A stretch of DNA of 64,000 nucleotides from Liquorilactobacillus sicerae (GCF_029916425.1 NZ_JAHAVQ010000004.1:62001-126000), one strand, 5' to 3'; positions 17,374 to 27,435 are shown, numbered from the stretch's first letter. A program made the numbers and translations. Notes: generated from the letters alone by a model not told the origin.

Positions 17374-18073
17374 AGATCAACAAAGAGTAATTATTAATCC
17401 CAATGAGGTGGGATTGCAGGGCTTTTTAGCTAAAATGTACGGTTTTATGGCTGGGGCAATTGCTATTTCTGCAGTGATTGCTTACCTAATTTCCAATGTC
17501 TTTTATACTCAAACAATTAATTTTATTGCACAGAATCAATTAATAGTTTGGATTCTTTTCGGTCTGCAGTTTGCCATTGTTTTGGGTATGTCGTTTAAAG
17601 CCGACCGCTCACCGGTCATGACAGCTTTTGGACTACTTTCGTATGCAGTAATTGAAGGTTTGTTTTTTGGTGTCATTGTGTCTGCCTATGCTAAGTTGGA
17701 TGTAACGATGGCTTTTGTTGGAGCTGCGGCCGTTTTTGCTACGATGGCAGTGATTGGAACAACAACCAAAAAGGATCTTTCAAGAATTGGTACGCAAGCT
17801 TTGGCAGCTTTGATTGCATTAGTGATTGTTTCACTAATTAACATCTTTTTACAAAGTTCAGTGATCATGTTTGTTTTCTCATTTATTGGAGTTATTATCT
17901 TCACCGCGTTGACCGCTTGGGACGCACAGAAGTTTAAGCAGCTGTATTTTCAGACGGCGGGTCAGATCAATGAGAATAATCTGGCCTTAATGGGAGCATT
18001 GCAACTTTATTTGGACTTTATTAACTTGTTTATCAGTTTATTAAATATTTTTGGCGGTTTCAATCGCAATTAG
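17366..18073 (+). CDS. Bax inhibitor-1 (BI-1/YetJ/YccA) family membrane protein
   Basis: A 235-residue protein with seven hydrophobic segments and the family's C-terminal cluster TAWDAQKFKQLY followed by ALQLYLDFINLFISLL. Bacterial homologues include the pH-sensitive calcium leak channel YetJ and the FtsH modulator YccA; which activity applies here is unknown. The ATG at 17366 is nine bases after AGGAG; the in-frame ATG at 17360 is only three bases from it. Translation is probably coupled to the MaoC-fold gene upstream. Confidence 0.9.
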   Translation: MNEDQQRVIINPNEVGLQGFLAKMYGFMAGAIAISAVIAYLISNVFYTQTINFIAQNQLIVWILFGLQFAIVLGMSFKADRSPVMTAFGLLSYAVIEGLFFGVIVSAYAKLDVTMAFVGAAAVFATMAVIGTTTKKDLSRIGTQALAALIALVIVSLINIFLQSSVIMFVFSFIGVIIFTALTAWDAQKFKQLYFQTAGQINENNLALMGALQLYLDFINLFISLLNIFGGFNRN

Positions 18074-18092
18074 TTTTAAATCGATTCTGAAT

Positions 18093-18126
18093 TAGTCGTA
18101 GCTGTCGATGCTGCGACTATTTTTTT
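18093..18126 (+). terminator. Terminator after the BI-1 family gene
   Basis: TAGTCGTAGC and GCTGCGACTA arms around a TGTCGAT loop, then seven T residues. Confidence 0.85.
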
Positions 18127-18195
18127 GCTGAAAACTATCGTTGGATCTTTTTCTTTGTTAAAATAAAGCTAGGAAAACAAAGGAGTTCGAATAGA

Positions 18196-20871
18196 ATGAA
18201 GGAAACTAACAGATTATTATTGATCGATGGCAATAGTGTGGCTTTTCGGGCCTTCTTTGCTTTGCATCAATCATTGGAACGTTTCGTCAATCATGATGGG
18301 TTGCATACTAATGCAATTTATGGATTTAAAAAGATGCTGGATAATGTTTTGGCAACGGTTCAGCCGACCCATGTTTTGGTGGCGTTTGATGCTGGGAAAA
18401 AAACTTTTCGCACGGAAAAGTTTGCTGCTTATAAACAAGGTCGTGCCAAGACGCCAAGCGAATTGAGTGAGCAATTTCCTTTTTTAAAAAAGATGTTGAG
18501 TGCTTGTGGAATCATTAGTTATGAATTGATCAATTATGAAGCTGATGATATTATCGGCACTTTGGCTACTCAAGCAGAGGCACAAGATTTTCAAGTAACA
18601 ATCGTCACTGGTGATCGTGATTTGACACAATTGGCAACAGCCAAAACGACGGTTGCAGTTAATCAAAAAGGTGTTAGTGAAATTGAAAAATATACCCCAG
18701 CTCATGTGCAGGAGAAGTATGGGCTGGCGCCCGCTCAAATTGTTGATTTAAAAGGTTTGATTGGTGATAACTCAGACAACTATCCAGGTGTAACCAAAAT
18801 TGGTGAAAAAACTGGTTTACGCTTGTTGCATCAGTTTGGCTCAATTGAAGAAATTTATCAAAACCTTGACCAGCTTAAGCCTTCAAAAATGAAAGAAAAT
18901 CTAATCAATGAAAAACAGCTGGCTTTTTTATGCAAGGATTTAGCACAAATTAGACGCGATGCGCCAATTGAAATTAAATTGGAACAGCTTAAATGGGATG
19001 GACCGGATATTGAAAATTTGCGTGAATTTTATCTTGCAATGGATTTTCGCAGCTTTTTAAGACAAATGGCAGTTGATGGTCAGCTCAAAGATCATCAAGC
19101 GACTGTTGAACAAGAAAAGTTGACTTATCAGTTGCTTGAACAGGCCAAGCTAGCTAATTTGCCGGTTGCACCAGCACAAATCGCATTTTATTTAGAAATG
19201 AGCGGGGAAAACTATCATACTGCTAAATTTGCCGGTTTTGCCATCAAGGTTGATGACAAATACTACGTTAGCCGGCAAACTGAATTATTGAAGCAAGCTC
19301 CATTAAAAAATTGGTTAGAAAATCAGCAAACTAGTGTTAATTTATTTGATGCTAAACGAACGATTGTTGGGCTACGCCGGCTTGGTATCCATTTGCAGCA
19401 GGTCGATTTTGATCTGTTACTGGTTTCTTATTTATTAGATACCAGTGATAACAGCAATGATTTAGGTAAGTTAGCTCAACAGCATGATTATTATCAAGTA
19501 GCAAGCGATGAAGAGATTTATGGCAAAGGCGCAAAATATGCGATCCCCAGCGAAGATTCACGGCTTTTTGAGCATCTTTGTCATAAAGTTCAGGCAATTG
19601 CCAGGCTACAGCAGCCATTATCAGCTAAATTAGAGGCAAATCAGCAATTAGAGTTATATTTGAAGATTGAACGTCCGTTGACTTTTGTTCTAGCTGAAAT
19701 GGAAATTACTGGGATCAAAGTTGACCCGCAAAGGCTGAAAACGATCAGCAGCAAATTGATCGAACAGCTTAGTGATCTGGAAAAAGCAATTTATAATGAG
19801 GCTGGTGAAGAATTTAACATCAATTCTCCTAAACAATTAGGAGTGATTCTATTTGAAAAGCTGAAATTGCCAGTTATTAAAAAGACTAAAACAGGGTATT
19901 CAACTGCAGTTGGTGTTTTAGAGAAGTTGCGCGGGATGGCACCAATTGTTGATCATATTTTAAAATACCGTCAATTAGCTAAACTGCAATCGACTTATAT
20001 TGATGGTTTATTGAAGGTCATTTCTGCCAAAGATCAAAAGATTCATACTCGCTATACGCAAACCCTGACAGCTACTGGTCGCTTATCTTCTGTTGATCCT
20101 AATTTACAAAATATTCCAATCAGATTGGAAGAGGGCCGTCAAATTCGACAGGCATTTATTCCGAGCCATGCCGGTTGGAAAATTTTTTCTTCGGATTATT
20201 CACAGATTGAACTGCGGGTTTTAGCTCATGTTTCGCATGATCAGAATATGCAGGCAGCCTTTAAAGCTGGTGCTGATATTCATGCCAGCACGGCTCGACA
20301 GATTTTTGGCTTGGCCGATGATGCAAAGGTAACTGCAAATTTGCGTCGTCAAGCAAAAGCAGTTAATTTTGGAATCGTTTATGGTATTAGTGATTATGGT
20401 TTATCGCAAAATGTTGGAATTTCGCGTCAACAGGCCAAAAAGTTTATTGAACGTTACTTTGAAGTTTTTCCAGGTGTTCATCACTATATGCAGGAAATTG
20501 TCAAAAAAGCTCATGCTCAAGGATATGTTGAAACACTTTTCAAACGGCGGCGTTATCTACCGGAAATTAAAAGCAAAAATTATAATTTACGATCCTTTGC
20601 CGAACGGACAGCGATGAACACTCCAATTCAAGGCAGTGCAGCTGATATTATCAAAGTTGCGATGATCAGGATGCAACAAGCGCTGCAAGCAAATCATCTG
20701 CAGGCTAAAATGTTGTTGCAGGTTCATGATGAATTGATCTTTGAGTCACCTGCTGACGAAATTTTGCGATTGAAAGAATTAGTTCCAGGGATCATGGATA
20801 GTGCCGTGAAACTTGAAGTACCGTTAAAAGTTGAAAGTGCTTGCGGAGACACTTGGTTTGAAACAAAATAG
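18196..20871 (+). CDS. polA: DNA polymerase I
   Basis: An 891-residue repair and Okazaki-processing polymerase. The N-terminal 5'-3' exonuclease (LLLIDGNSVAFRAFF, YEADDIIGTLA, VTGDRDLTQLA, GLIGDNSDNYPG) is complete. In the middle 3'-5' exonuclease-like domain the DxE pair is missing (FYLEMSGENYH), so proofreading should be absent, as in Bacillus Pol I. Polymerase motifs are DYSQIELR with Asp667, RRQAKAVNFGIVYG and VHDE at 843-846 with Asp845. The ATG has AAAGGAG upstream. It begins a tight run polA-mutM-coaE-nrdR-dnaB-dnaI. Confidence 0.97.
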   Translation: MKETNRLLLIDGNSVAFRAFFALHQSLERFVNHDGLHTNAIYGFKKMLDNVLATVQPTHVLVAFDAGKKTFRTEKFAAYKQGRAKTPSELSEQFPFLKKMLSACGIISYELINYEADDIIGTLATQAEAQDFQVTIVTGDRDLTQLATAKTTVAVNQKGVSEIEKYTPAHVQEKYGLAPAQIVDLKGLIGDNSDNYPGVTKIGEKTGLRLLHQFGSIEEIYQNLDQLKPSKMKENLINEKQLAFLCKDLAQIRRDAPIEIKLEQLKWDGPDIENLREFYLAMDFRSFLRQMAVDGQLKDHQATVEQEKLTYQLLEQAKLANLPVAPAQIAFYLEMSGENYHTAKFAGFAIKVDDKYYVSRQTELLKQAPLKNWLENQQTSVNLFDAKRTIVGLRRLGIHLQQVDFDLLLVSYLLDTSDNSNDLGKLAQQHDYYQVASDEEIYGKGAKYAIPSEDSRLFEHLCHKVQAIARLQQPLSAKLEANQQLELYLKIERPLTFVLAEMEITGIKVDPQRLKTISSKLIEQLSDLEKAIYNEAGEEFNINSPKQLGVILFEKLKLPVIKKTKTGYSTAVGVLEKLRGMAPIVDHILKYRQLAKLQSTYIDGLLKVISAKDQKIHTRYTQTLTATGRLSSVDPNLQNIPIRLEEGRQIRQAFIPSHAGWKIFSSDYSQIELRVLAHVSHDQNMQAAFKAGADIHASTARQIFGLADDAKVTANLRRQAKAVNFGIVYGISDYGLSQNVGISRQQAKKFIERYFEVFPGVHHYMQEIVKKAHAQGYVETLFKRRRYLPEIKSKNYNLRSFAERTAMNTPIQGSAADIIKVAMIRMQQALQANHLQAKMLLQVHDELIFESPADEILRLKELVPGIMDSAVKLEVPLKVESACGDTWFETK

Positions 20872-20883
20872 GAGCGAAAAATT

Positions 20884-21714
20884 ATGCCGGAATTACCTGA
20901 AGTTGAAACCGTCCGTCGTGGCTTGGAAAAGTTGGTCGTTGGTCAGCGAATTACTGCCGTTGATGTTCGTTACCCTAAAATTATTATTGGCGAGCCGGCC
21001 AAATTTTGCCAAACTTTAAATAATAAAAAATTGTTATCAATTGGGCGGCGTGGAAAGTTTTTACTGTTTAATTTCGATCAAAATCTGACAATGGTTTCAC
21101 ATTTGCGAATGGAGGGAAAATATTTCATTCGTCAAATTGACCAGCCGCTTGAAAAACATACTCATATTATTTTTCAGTTGGCTAATGGTCAGCAGTTACG
21201 CTACAATGATGTACGAAAATTTGGGCGAATGCAATTGGTCAAGACTGATCAAGTTCAAAATTTACCAAATTTGCGTAAATTAGGACCAGAGCCATTGAGT
21301 GATGATTTTAAGCTGAGAGATTTTGCAATTAAACTTTCGCATTGCAAAAAGGCAATTAAACCAGCACTTTTGGATCAGACCATCGTTGTTGGCCTTGGAA
21401 ATATTTATGTTGATGAAGTTTTGTGGCTCAGCCAGCTCAATCCTTTGACCGGCTGTAATGAGTTGACTGCTAAACAAGTTGCTAATCTTTTTCAGAATAT
21501 TATTCAAGAATTGACAGCAGCGGTCAAAGCTGGTGGCACAACAGTTAGAACTTACACCGACGCTTTTGAACATTCAGGAAAATTTCAGTTTGCTCTGCAT
21601 GTTTATGGAAAGGAGGGCCAGCCTTGTCAGCGCTGTGGGACAAAAATTCAAAAAATTCGGGTTGCTCAACGTGGCACGCATTTTTGCCCGCAATGTCAGC
21701 AAGTGCCATCATGA
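20884..21714 (+). CDS. mutM: Formamidopyrimidine-DNA glycosylase
   Basis: A 276-residue base-excision enzyme for oxidised purines such as 8-oxoguanine, with AP lyase activity. The N-terminus PELPEVETVRRGLE carries the catalytic Pro2 and Glu3, a conserved Lys is in GRRGKFLL, and the C-terminal zinc finger has CQRCGTKI, QRGTHFCPQC with the DNA-contacting Arg. It starts 12 bases after polA and overlaps coaE by four bases (ATGA). Confidence 0.96.
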   Translation: MPELPEVETVRRGLEKLVVGQRITAVDVRYPKIIIGEPAKFCQTLNNKKLLSIGRRGKFLLFNFDQNLTMVSHLRMEGKYFIRQIDQPLEKHTHIIFQLANGQQLRYNDVRKFGRMQLVKTDQVQNLPNLRKLGPEPLSDDFKLRDFAIKLSHCKKAIKPALLDQTIVVGLGNIYVDEVLWLSQLNPLTGCNELTAKQVANLFQNIIQELTAAVKAGGTTVRTYTDAFEHSGKFQFALHVYGKEGQPCQRCGTKIQKIRVAQRGTHFCPQCQQVPS

Positions 21715-22310
21715 GTTTTGTCTTAGGTTTAACTGGCGGTATTGCTGCTGGGAAAACAACAACTGCGAAAATCTTTCAGGAATTTGGGGCAATGATCATT
21801 GATGCTGATCAAGTTGCTCGCCAAATTGTTGTACCGCAAACACCTGGCTGGCGGCAGATCAAAGCACAATTTGGTGAAGCTTTTATTTTACCCAATCAGC
21901 AACTTGATCGAAAAAAGTTAGGCCAATTGGTTTTTGCTGATCGTCGCCAATTGGTAAGACTTGAGCAGATTACTGGACCATTGATCAGAAAAGAGATTCA
22001 ACAGCAACTGCAGGAATTAAAAAAGCAACGGCCACGATTGATTATTTTGATGGTTCCGCTTTTATTTGAAGGGGGTTATCAAAGCTATTGCGATCAAACG
22101 ATGACTATTAGTTTATCTGAACAGCTGCAAGTCAAACGTTTAATGGAACGTAATCATTTGAGCAAAGAATCAGCTGAAAATCGGCTAGCTGCTCAAATGT
22201 CGACTGAAAAACGGGATCAACTGGCAGATTTTGTGATCGATAATTCGCAAGGATTTGCTCATTTGCGAAGTCAAGTGATAAAATGGCTACAGGAAAAGCA
22301 GTTTGTTTAA
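21711..22310 (+). CDS. coaE: Dephospho-CoA kinase
   Basis: A 199-residue kinase for the last step of coenzyme A synthesis. The P-loop GLTGGIAAGKTT is at residues 6-17, then IDADQVARQIV and LVVPLLFEGG-like LMVPLLFEGGYQ. The ATG at 21711 overlaps the mutM stop as ATGA, implying translational coupling; an in-frame extension upstream would run through the mutM zinc finger. coaBC, the other CoA gene here, is 41 kb away. Confidence 0.95.
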   Translation: MSFVLGLTGGIAAGKTTTAKIFQEFGAMIIDADQVARQIVVPQTPGWRQIKAQFGEAFILPNQQLDRKKLGQLVFADRRQLVRLEQITGPLIRKEIQQQLQELKKQRPRLIILMVPLLFEGGYQSYCDQTMTISLSEQLQVKRLMERNHLSKESAENRLAAQMSTEKRDQLADFVIDNSQGFAHLRSQVIKWLQEKQFV

Positions 22311-22334
22311 AGAAAAATTAATGAGGTGGATTAA

Positions 22335-22841
22335 ATGAGATGTCCTCATTGTCAGCACAATGGATCACGAGTCGTTGACAGTCGTCCAACTGATGACGGA
22401 AAGGTTATTCGACGGCGACGTGAATGTGAAGCATGTGGTTTTCGTTTTACTACATTTGAAAGAATTGAAGAAACACCTTTATTAGTGATTAAAAAAAATG
22501 GTGAACGTGAGGAGTTTAGTCGTGATAAGATTTTGCGGGGAATTATCCGATCAGCAGAGAAAAGACCGGTTGGGATGGATAAGATTACCCAAATTGTTGA
22601 CCAAGTTGAAACTAAGATTCGCTCTTTAGGTGAAAATGAAGTTTCTAGCCAGCTGATCGGTGAATACGTAATGGGATTATTAGCAGATGTTGATGAAATT
22701 TCTTATATTAGATTTGCCAGCGTTTATCGGCAATTTAAGGACATGAGTGTCTTTATGAAAGAACTGAAAGAAATGATGGCTCGTGATAAGAAAAACTCAC
22801 AAGATGATGATGATTCAACTGACAAATCAGCAAAAAAGTAG
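22335..22841 (+). CDS. nrdR: Ribonucleotide reductase regulator NrdR
   Basis: A 168-residue zinc-ribbon/ATP-cone repressor of ribonucleotide reductase genes. The ribbon has [17 protein letters not shown] and [12 protein letters not shown]. The ATP cone ([20 protein letters not shown] to [12 protein letters not shown]) spans about residues 48-138. The end is acidic and low complexity ([12 protein letters not shown]). It precedes dnaB, the standard Firmicutes order. Confidence 0.96.
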   Translation: MRCPHCQHNGSRVVDSRPTDDGKVIRRRRECEACGFRFTTFERIEETPLLVIKKNGEREEFSRDKILRGIIRSAEKRPVGMDKITQIVDQVETKIRSLGENEVSSQLIGEYVMGLLADVDEISYIRFASVYRQFKDMSVFMKELKEMMARDKKNSQDDDDSTDKSAKK

Positions 22842-22853
22842 TAGGTGGGGGTA

Positions 22854-24200
22854 ATGGTACAAAAAGTAGAATTTAGTCCGCAAACTCAATTTGAATTAAC
22901 TGCTCCTGAACGAATCCTCGCCGGAGATCAGGAAATTGTACTGTGGCTTTATCAACCATTGCTTGGTCCGACAGCCAGCAGTTTGTATGGTTTATTCCAA
23001 ACTTGGGTAGTGGCTAAACCGGTAACTGGATTTTGTTATCAGTTGTTAGAGCAATTAAATAGTGGTTGGCAGAGTTTCACTGAAGCTTTACAGCATTTAG
23101 AAGCACTTGGCTTATTGCGAACCTTTGTTAGAGAAACTGATTTTGAAGGGGAATTATTGTTTTCACTCCAGCGACCGCAACAACCAAGCAGTTTTTTTAA
23201 AGATGATTTGTTAAGAAGCTTATTGCTAGAAACTGTTGGTGAGCAGCATTATCGACGATTGGCGGCGCATTTTTTCTCAGCAGGTGATCAACAGTCATTT
23301 ACTGGCAAAGAAATCTCCAAGAATCTGCTGGATGTTTTTCAAGTTGCTGCTAAAGATTTGACGCATGCTAGTTTGGTAAAAATCAACCAGCCTGCAAAAT
23401 CAGCTTCAGCGGTCAATAAGTCTGCTAGTACTTTAGATGTTCCTTTGCTCAAGCAATTGCTAAGTAAATCATTTGTCGATCAGGCCCAAGTTTGGCAGCA
23501 CCAATCAGCGTTGAGGACGGCAAGCTTGGTTTATGGTTTGGATGAGATCAAAATTGTCCATCTGTTGGAAAATGCGGCAAATGTTCAAACTGATCAAGTT
23601 GACTTTAAGTTGTTTTTTCAATTGTTGCATGCCAGTCAAGCATTGCAGCCAACCGATAGCAATAAAAAAAGTGCTAGTGAATTGGATAAAGCAACAACGT
23701 CAGCCAGTAAAACTGATACTTTTGCACAACAGTTGTTGACTGCTTGTCAGGCCTATGCTCCTAGCGAATTTTTGCAGACGCTCAAAGCTGAAGCCGGAAG
23801 TTTTGTCACAAGTTCAGAACGCAACTTGATTGATCGGTTTGGCGGTTTAGAGTATTTGTCTCCAGAGGTGATCAATGTTTTAATCTATTATATGATCATT
23901 GATCGTGACATGCCGAGCTTAAATCGAGCTTTCTTTGAAAAAGTAGCTGCTGATTGGAAGAGAAAAAAAGTTACTAATGCCCGAGCAGCTCTCAGCCAAA
24001 TTCGCCAGGTTAAAGAGAAGGCTTTAACTAACCAACAAAGTAAAGACCAGCGAAGACAAGTATTTCGTTCAAAACGGATCATTCAAAAGGAAAAATTGCC
24101 TGATTGGGCACGAGAAGGTTATCAGCTAACGAAAAAGTCAGCTTCATCTGAGCAGGAAATCAAAAAAATTGAAAAAGAACTCAAAAAGTTTAAAAAATAA
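22854..24200 (+). CDS. dnaB: Replication initiation and membrane attachment protein DnaB (helicase loader)
   Basis: A 448-residue Firmicute-type DnaB that helps load the replicative helicase at the origin with DnaD and DnaI; it is not the helicase itself. It opens VQKVEFSPQTQFELTAP and has the DnaB/DnaD-type domain near residues 290-390 (PSEFLQTLKAEAGSFVTSSER, LSPEVINVLIYYMI). Interdomain linkers contain repeated KSAS units. The ATG at 22854 follows AGGTGGGGG closely. It lies 12 bases after nrdR and 15 before dnaI, clearly one operon. Confidence 0.92.
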   Translation: MVQKVEFSPQTQFELTAPERILAGDQEIVLWLYQPLLGPTASSLYGLFQTWVVAKPVTGFCYQLLEQLNSGWQSFTEALQHLEALGLLRTFVRETDFEGELLFSLQRPQQPSSFFKDDLLRSLLLETVGEQHYRRLAAHFFSAGDQQSFTGKEISKNLLDVFQVAAKDLTHASLVKINQPAKSASAVNKSASTLDVPLLKQLLSKSFVDQAQVWQHQSALRTASLVYGLDEIKIVHLLENAANVQTDQVDFKLFFQLLHASQALQPTDSNKKSASELDKATTSASKTDTFAQQLLTACQAYAPSEFLQTLKAEAGSFVTSSERNLIDRFGGLEYLSPEVINVLIYYMIIDRDMPSLNRAFFEKVAADWKRKKVTNARAALSQIRQVKEKALTNQQSKDQRRQVFRSKRIIQKEKLPDWAREGYQLTKKSASSEQEIKKIEKELKKFKK

Positions 24201-24215
24201 AGGATGGTGTGATCA

Positions 24216-25139
24216 ATGCACGATATCGGCAAACAGTTTGAAAATGAATTGGATAAGCATAACTGGAACAAAGATTATCAGCAACTGATAAAAGCAGCTT
24301 TTGCTGATCCAGAAGTTCGGGCATTGATTACTGCTCATCACGATGAACTGACCACGGCTGATTTGAAAAGAAGCGCTAGCAAGGTTTATGAGTTTGTTAC
24401 GGCTAAAAATCAATTGAAGACCGGTCAGACAACTTTAGCACCTGGTTATGTACCGCAGCTGCGCGTCGTTGATCATTCGTTTGAAGTTAGCTATGTGCCT
24501 GGTCAGCAACTGCAAGAACAACACAAACAGGTTCAGCTGCAGCAGCGAATTCAACTGGTAAATCTGCCGAAGTCCTTGCGGCGTGCCCAACTAGCCAATT
24601 TTGAAGTAGCTGGTCGTCAAGAAGCAGCTGTCGCAGCAGTAAACTTTGTGAAAGCTTATTTGGACTCACCGCAGACTTTTCATCAGGGCTTATACTTGTC
24701 GGGTAGTTTTGGAGTCGGCAAAACTTATTTATTAGCAGCAATCGCTAATGGTTTGGCTGCGGAAGGATATCGTTCTTTACTAGTTCATTTTCCATCTTTT
24801 GCGGTTAACCTAAAAAATTCAATTGGAACAGATCGGACACGAAACTTAACGGAAAAGTTAAAGAACACGCCGGTTTTAATGATTGATGATTTGGGTGCTG
24901 ATCAATTGTCTAGCTGGATTCGCGATGATGTTTTAGGAGTTATTTTGCAATATCGGATGCAAGAACAGCTAGCCACATTTTTTAGTTCGAATTTATCGCT
25001 TAAAGAATTGCAGGACGGCTACTTAACAGTTAATAATCGTGGAGAAGCTGAACCGCTAAAAGCACAACGCATCATGGAAAGAATCCGTTACTTAGCACAA
25101 GAGATCAGGATGGTCGGGAGAAATCGGCGCAATCCGTAG
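24216..25139 (+). CDS. dnaI: Primosomal protein DnaI (AAA+ helicase loader)
   Basis: A 307-residue AAA+ ATPase that delivers the replicative helicase. An N-terminal helical helicase-binding domain (about 1-100) is followed by Walker A GSFGVGKTY near residues 167-175, Walker B VLMIDDLGAD near 223, and a sensor/arginine region ending AQRIMERIRYLAQEIRM. Its partner gene dnaB is immediately upstream. Length is normal. Confidence 0.95.
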   Translation: MHDIGKQFENELDKHNWNKDYQQLIKAAFADPEVRALITAHHDELTTADLKRSASKVYEFVTAKNQLKTGQTTLAPGYVPQLRVVDHSFEVSYVPGQQLQEQHKQVQLQQRIQLVNLPKSLRRAQLANFEVAGRQEAAVAAVNFVKAYLDSPQTFHQGLYLSGSFGVGKTYLLAAIANGLAAEGYRSLLVHFPSFAVNLKNSIGTDRTRNLTEKLKNTPVLMIDDLGADQLSSWIRDDVLGVILQYRMQEQLATFFSSNLSLKELQDGYLTVNNRGEAEPLKAQRIMERIRYLAQEIRMVGRNRRNP

Positions 25140-25154
25140 TTTTTTTAAGAAAAC

Positions 25155-25183
25155 TTGAATTTTGGTGGGAAGCGTGTTTTAAT
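25155..25183 (+). promoter_or_regulatory. Promoter of the thrS T-box transcript
   Basis: TTGAAT at 25155-25160 and TTTAAT at 25178-25183 with a 17-base spacer, shortly before Stem I of the T-box. Confidence 0.65.
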
Positions 25184-25198
25184 AAGAATTAATTGATG

Positions 25199-25420
25199 TG
25201 GAAGATAAACGGTTGTTAAATTACAGGGATGGCAGGATTGATTGAGAACTTGCTGCTTAACGACTTACCACTTCCATTTACAGCTTAGTTAAATGCTGGG
25301 CCGGATCGTTACCGTTAATGACGGATTGAGGGGATCATTTATTTGATCCTAGAATTTGGGTGGAACCACGTAAATTTGCGTCCCAAGCAGATAGTTAAAA
25401 TGTCTGTTTGGGATTTTTTT
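25199..25420 (+). ncRNA. Threonine T-box leader riboswitch of thrS
   Basis: The untranslated leader senses uncharged tRNA-Thr. Stem I starts with TGGAAG (25199-25204) pairing with CTTCCA (25271-25276). The base triplet ACC at 25267-25269, followed by A, is the best candidate for the specifier codon (Thr). A GGATCA/TGATCC stem III follows. The conserved T-box TGGGTGGAACCACG is at 25357-25370. The terminator is TCCCAAGCAGA (25381-25391) against TCTGTTTGGGA (25403-25413) plus seven T residues. This accounts for the whole 308-base gap before thrS. Confidence 0.9.
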
Positions 25421-25447
25421 ATTGAAAAATTTAGGAGGTAATAATTT

Positions 25448-27397
25448 ATGGCAAAAATCAAAATTGAATTTCCTGATGGCAAGTCTAAAGAGTTTGAAGC
25501 GCTAACGACAGTTAAAGTTGTTGCAGCATCAATTAGCAACAGCTTGGCTAAAAAAGCGGTTGGTGCTCGTTACAATGGTGAATTGGTAGGCTTAGCCCAT
25601 CAATTAACAGCTGATGGCTCAATTGAAATTTTGACTAAGGACCAACCGACTGCTTTACCGATCCTTTGGCAAACCGGGGCAGTTGTTTTGGGCGCAGCTT
25701 TAAGTCAGTTATATCCGCAAATGAATTTTGGCGAAAATGCGGCAACTGAGCACGGATTCTATGTTGATACTGATAATCAGGCTGGTCAAGTTGCTGAGAC
25801 TGACTTTGAAAAGATTGCTAAAGAGGTTAGCAATCTGGTTAAAAAAGCTTTGCCTTTGGAAGAAGTTTCATATGATGTTGCTGAGGCACTTAAACTTGTC
25901 GGGGATGATCCTTATCGGCAAGATTTAATCAAAGCAAATGCACAAGAACACCAAGTTAAGGCAATTAAATTAGGCAGTTTTGTTGATTTTTCGGCAACTG
26001 CGGTCTTACCTAATAGTTCAGCCTTGAAATTTTTTAAAGTTTTATCAGTGGCCGGAGCTTATTGGAAAGGTGCTTCAAGTAATCCAATGCTTCAGCGGGT
26101 TTACGGAACGGCTTTCTTTAAACAAGCCGATCTTAATGCTGAGTTAGAACGGCAAAAAGAAGCTCATGAACGTGATCATCGGGTGATTGGAAATGAACTA
26201 GATTTGTTCTTCGTTGATCCAAAAGTTGGAGCAGGGTTGCCTTATTGGATGCCAAAGGGAGCCACGATCAGAAGAACAATTGAACGTTACATTATTGATC
26301 GTGAAGTTGCAGATGGATATCAGCACGTTTATACCCCGGTTTTAGCTAATTTGAATGTGTATAAGCAATCCGGCCACTGGGCACATTACCGTGAAGATAT
26401 GTTTCCGCCAATGGATATGGGTGATGGTGAGATGCTTGAACTCCGGCCAATGAATTGTCCATCGCATATTCAAATCTACAATCATCATATTCGTTCCTAC
26501 CGTGATTTGCCATTGCGGATTGCAGAATTAGGGATGATGCATCGTTATGAAAAATCTGGTGCTTTAACTGGACTTTCTCGAGTGCGTGAGATGACTTTGA
26601 ATGATGGCCATACATTTGTAACACCAGATCAAATTGAATCAGAATTCAAAAAGATTTTACAATTGATGGTTTCAGTCTACCAAGACTTTGATATTACTGA
26701 CTATCGTTTCCGACTAAGCTATCGGGATCCCAAAAATAAAGTAAAATATTTTGATAACGATGAAATGTGGGAGAAATCTCAAAAAATGTTGAAAGCTGCG
26801 ATGGATGATCTAGGTTTGGATTACTTTGAAGCTGAAGGTGAAGCAGCCTTTTATGGCCCTAAATTAGATGTTCAGACTAAGACAGCACTCGGTGGAGAAG
26901 AAACATTGTCAACAATCCAACTAGACTTCTTATTGCCAGAAAGATTTGATCTTCATTATGTTGGTACTGATGGTCAAGAACATCGGCCGGTAATGATCCA
27001 TCGTGGTATCGTATCGACTATGGAACGGTTTGTGGCTTATCTGACAGAAATGTATAAAGGTGCTTTTCCAACATGGTTGTCACCACAACAGGTAGCTTTG
27101 ATTCCAGTAAATAATGATCTTCATTTAGATTATGCTCATAAATTAGCTGATCATTTAGTGGCAAATCATGTGCGAGTCCAAATTGATGATCGCAACGAAA
27201 AAATGAGTTATAAAATTCGTCAAGCTCAGGTTAATAAAATTCCTTATACTTTAGTGGTTGGTGATAAAGAAGTTGCAGCTAACCAAGTATCTGTTCGGCG
27301 CTATGGTGAAGAGAAGACCCAGTCAATGAGTTTTGCTGATTTTGAAAAAGAAGTTCTAGCAGATATTACTTCTTACAGTCGTCCCAATGAAAACTAA
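25448..27397 (+). CDS. thrS: Threonyl-tRNA synthetase
   Basis: A 649-residue class II synthetase. It has an N-terminal TGS domain (residues 1-62), the editing-type N2 domain, then the catalytic core with [14 protein letters not shown] (zinc-binding Cys), [17 protein letters not shown] (motif 2) and [15 protein letters not shown] (motif 3 region), and the C-terminal anticodon-binding domain ([13 protein letters not shown]). The editing-domain H-x-x-x-H motif is degraded (NALAQEH-type signals are not seen), so editing activity is uncertain. Expression is controlled by the T-box in front. GGAGG precedes the ATG. Confidence 0.96.
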   Translation: MAKIKIEFPDGKSKEFEALTTVKVVAASISNSLAKKAVGARYNGELVGLAHQLTADGSIEILTKDQPTALPILWQTGAVVLGAALSQLYPQMNFGENAATEHGFYVDTDNQAGQVAETDFEKIAKEVSNLVKKALPLEEVSYDVAEALKLVGDDPYRQDLIKANAQEHQVKAIKLGSFVDFSATAVLPNSSALKFFKVLSVAGAYWKGASSNPMLQRVYGTAFFKQADLNAELERQKEAHERDHRVIGNELDLFFVDPKVGAGLPYWMPKGATIRRTIERYIIDREVADGYQHVYTPVLANLNVYKQSGHWAHYREDMFPPMDMGDGEMLELRPMNCPSHIQIYNHHIRSYRDLPLRIAELGMMHRYEKSGALTGLSRVREMTLNDGHTFVTPDQIESEFKKILQLMVSVYQDFDITDYRFRLSYRDPKNKVKYFDNDEMWEKSQKMLKAAMDDLGLDYFEAEGEAAFYGPKLDVQTKTALGGEETLSTIQLDFLLPERFDLHYVGTDGQEHRPVMIHRGIVSTMERFVAYLTEMYKGAFPTWLSPQQVALIPVNNDLHLDYAHKLADHLVANHVRVQIDDRNEKMSYKIRQAQVNKIPYTLVVGDKEVAANQVSVRRYGEEKTQSMSFADFEKEVLADITSYSRPNEN

Positions 27398-27400
27398 AGC

Positions 27401-27429
27401 TTGACATCTTTTTAAACAATTGGTAAGCT
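27401..27429 (+). promoter_or_regulatory. infC operon promoter
   Basis: TTGACA at 27401-27406, a 17-base spacer and TAAGCT at 27424-27429 with an extended -10 TGG in front. It begins four bases after the thrS stop codon. Confidence 0.75.
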
Positions 27430-27435
27430 TAATAG

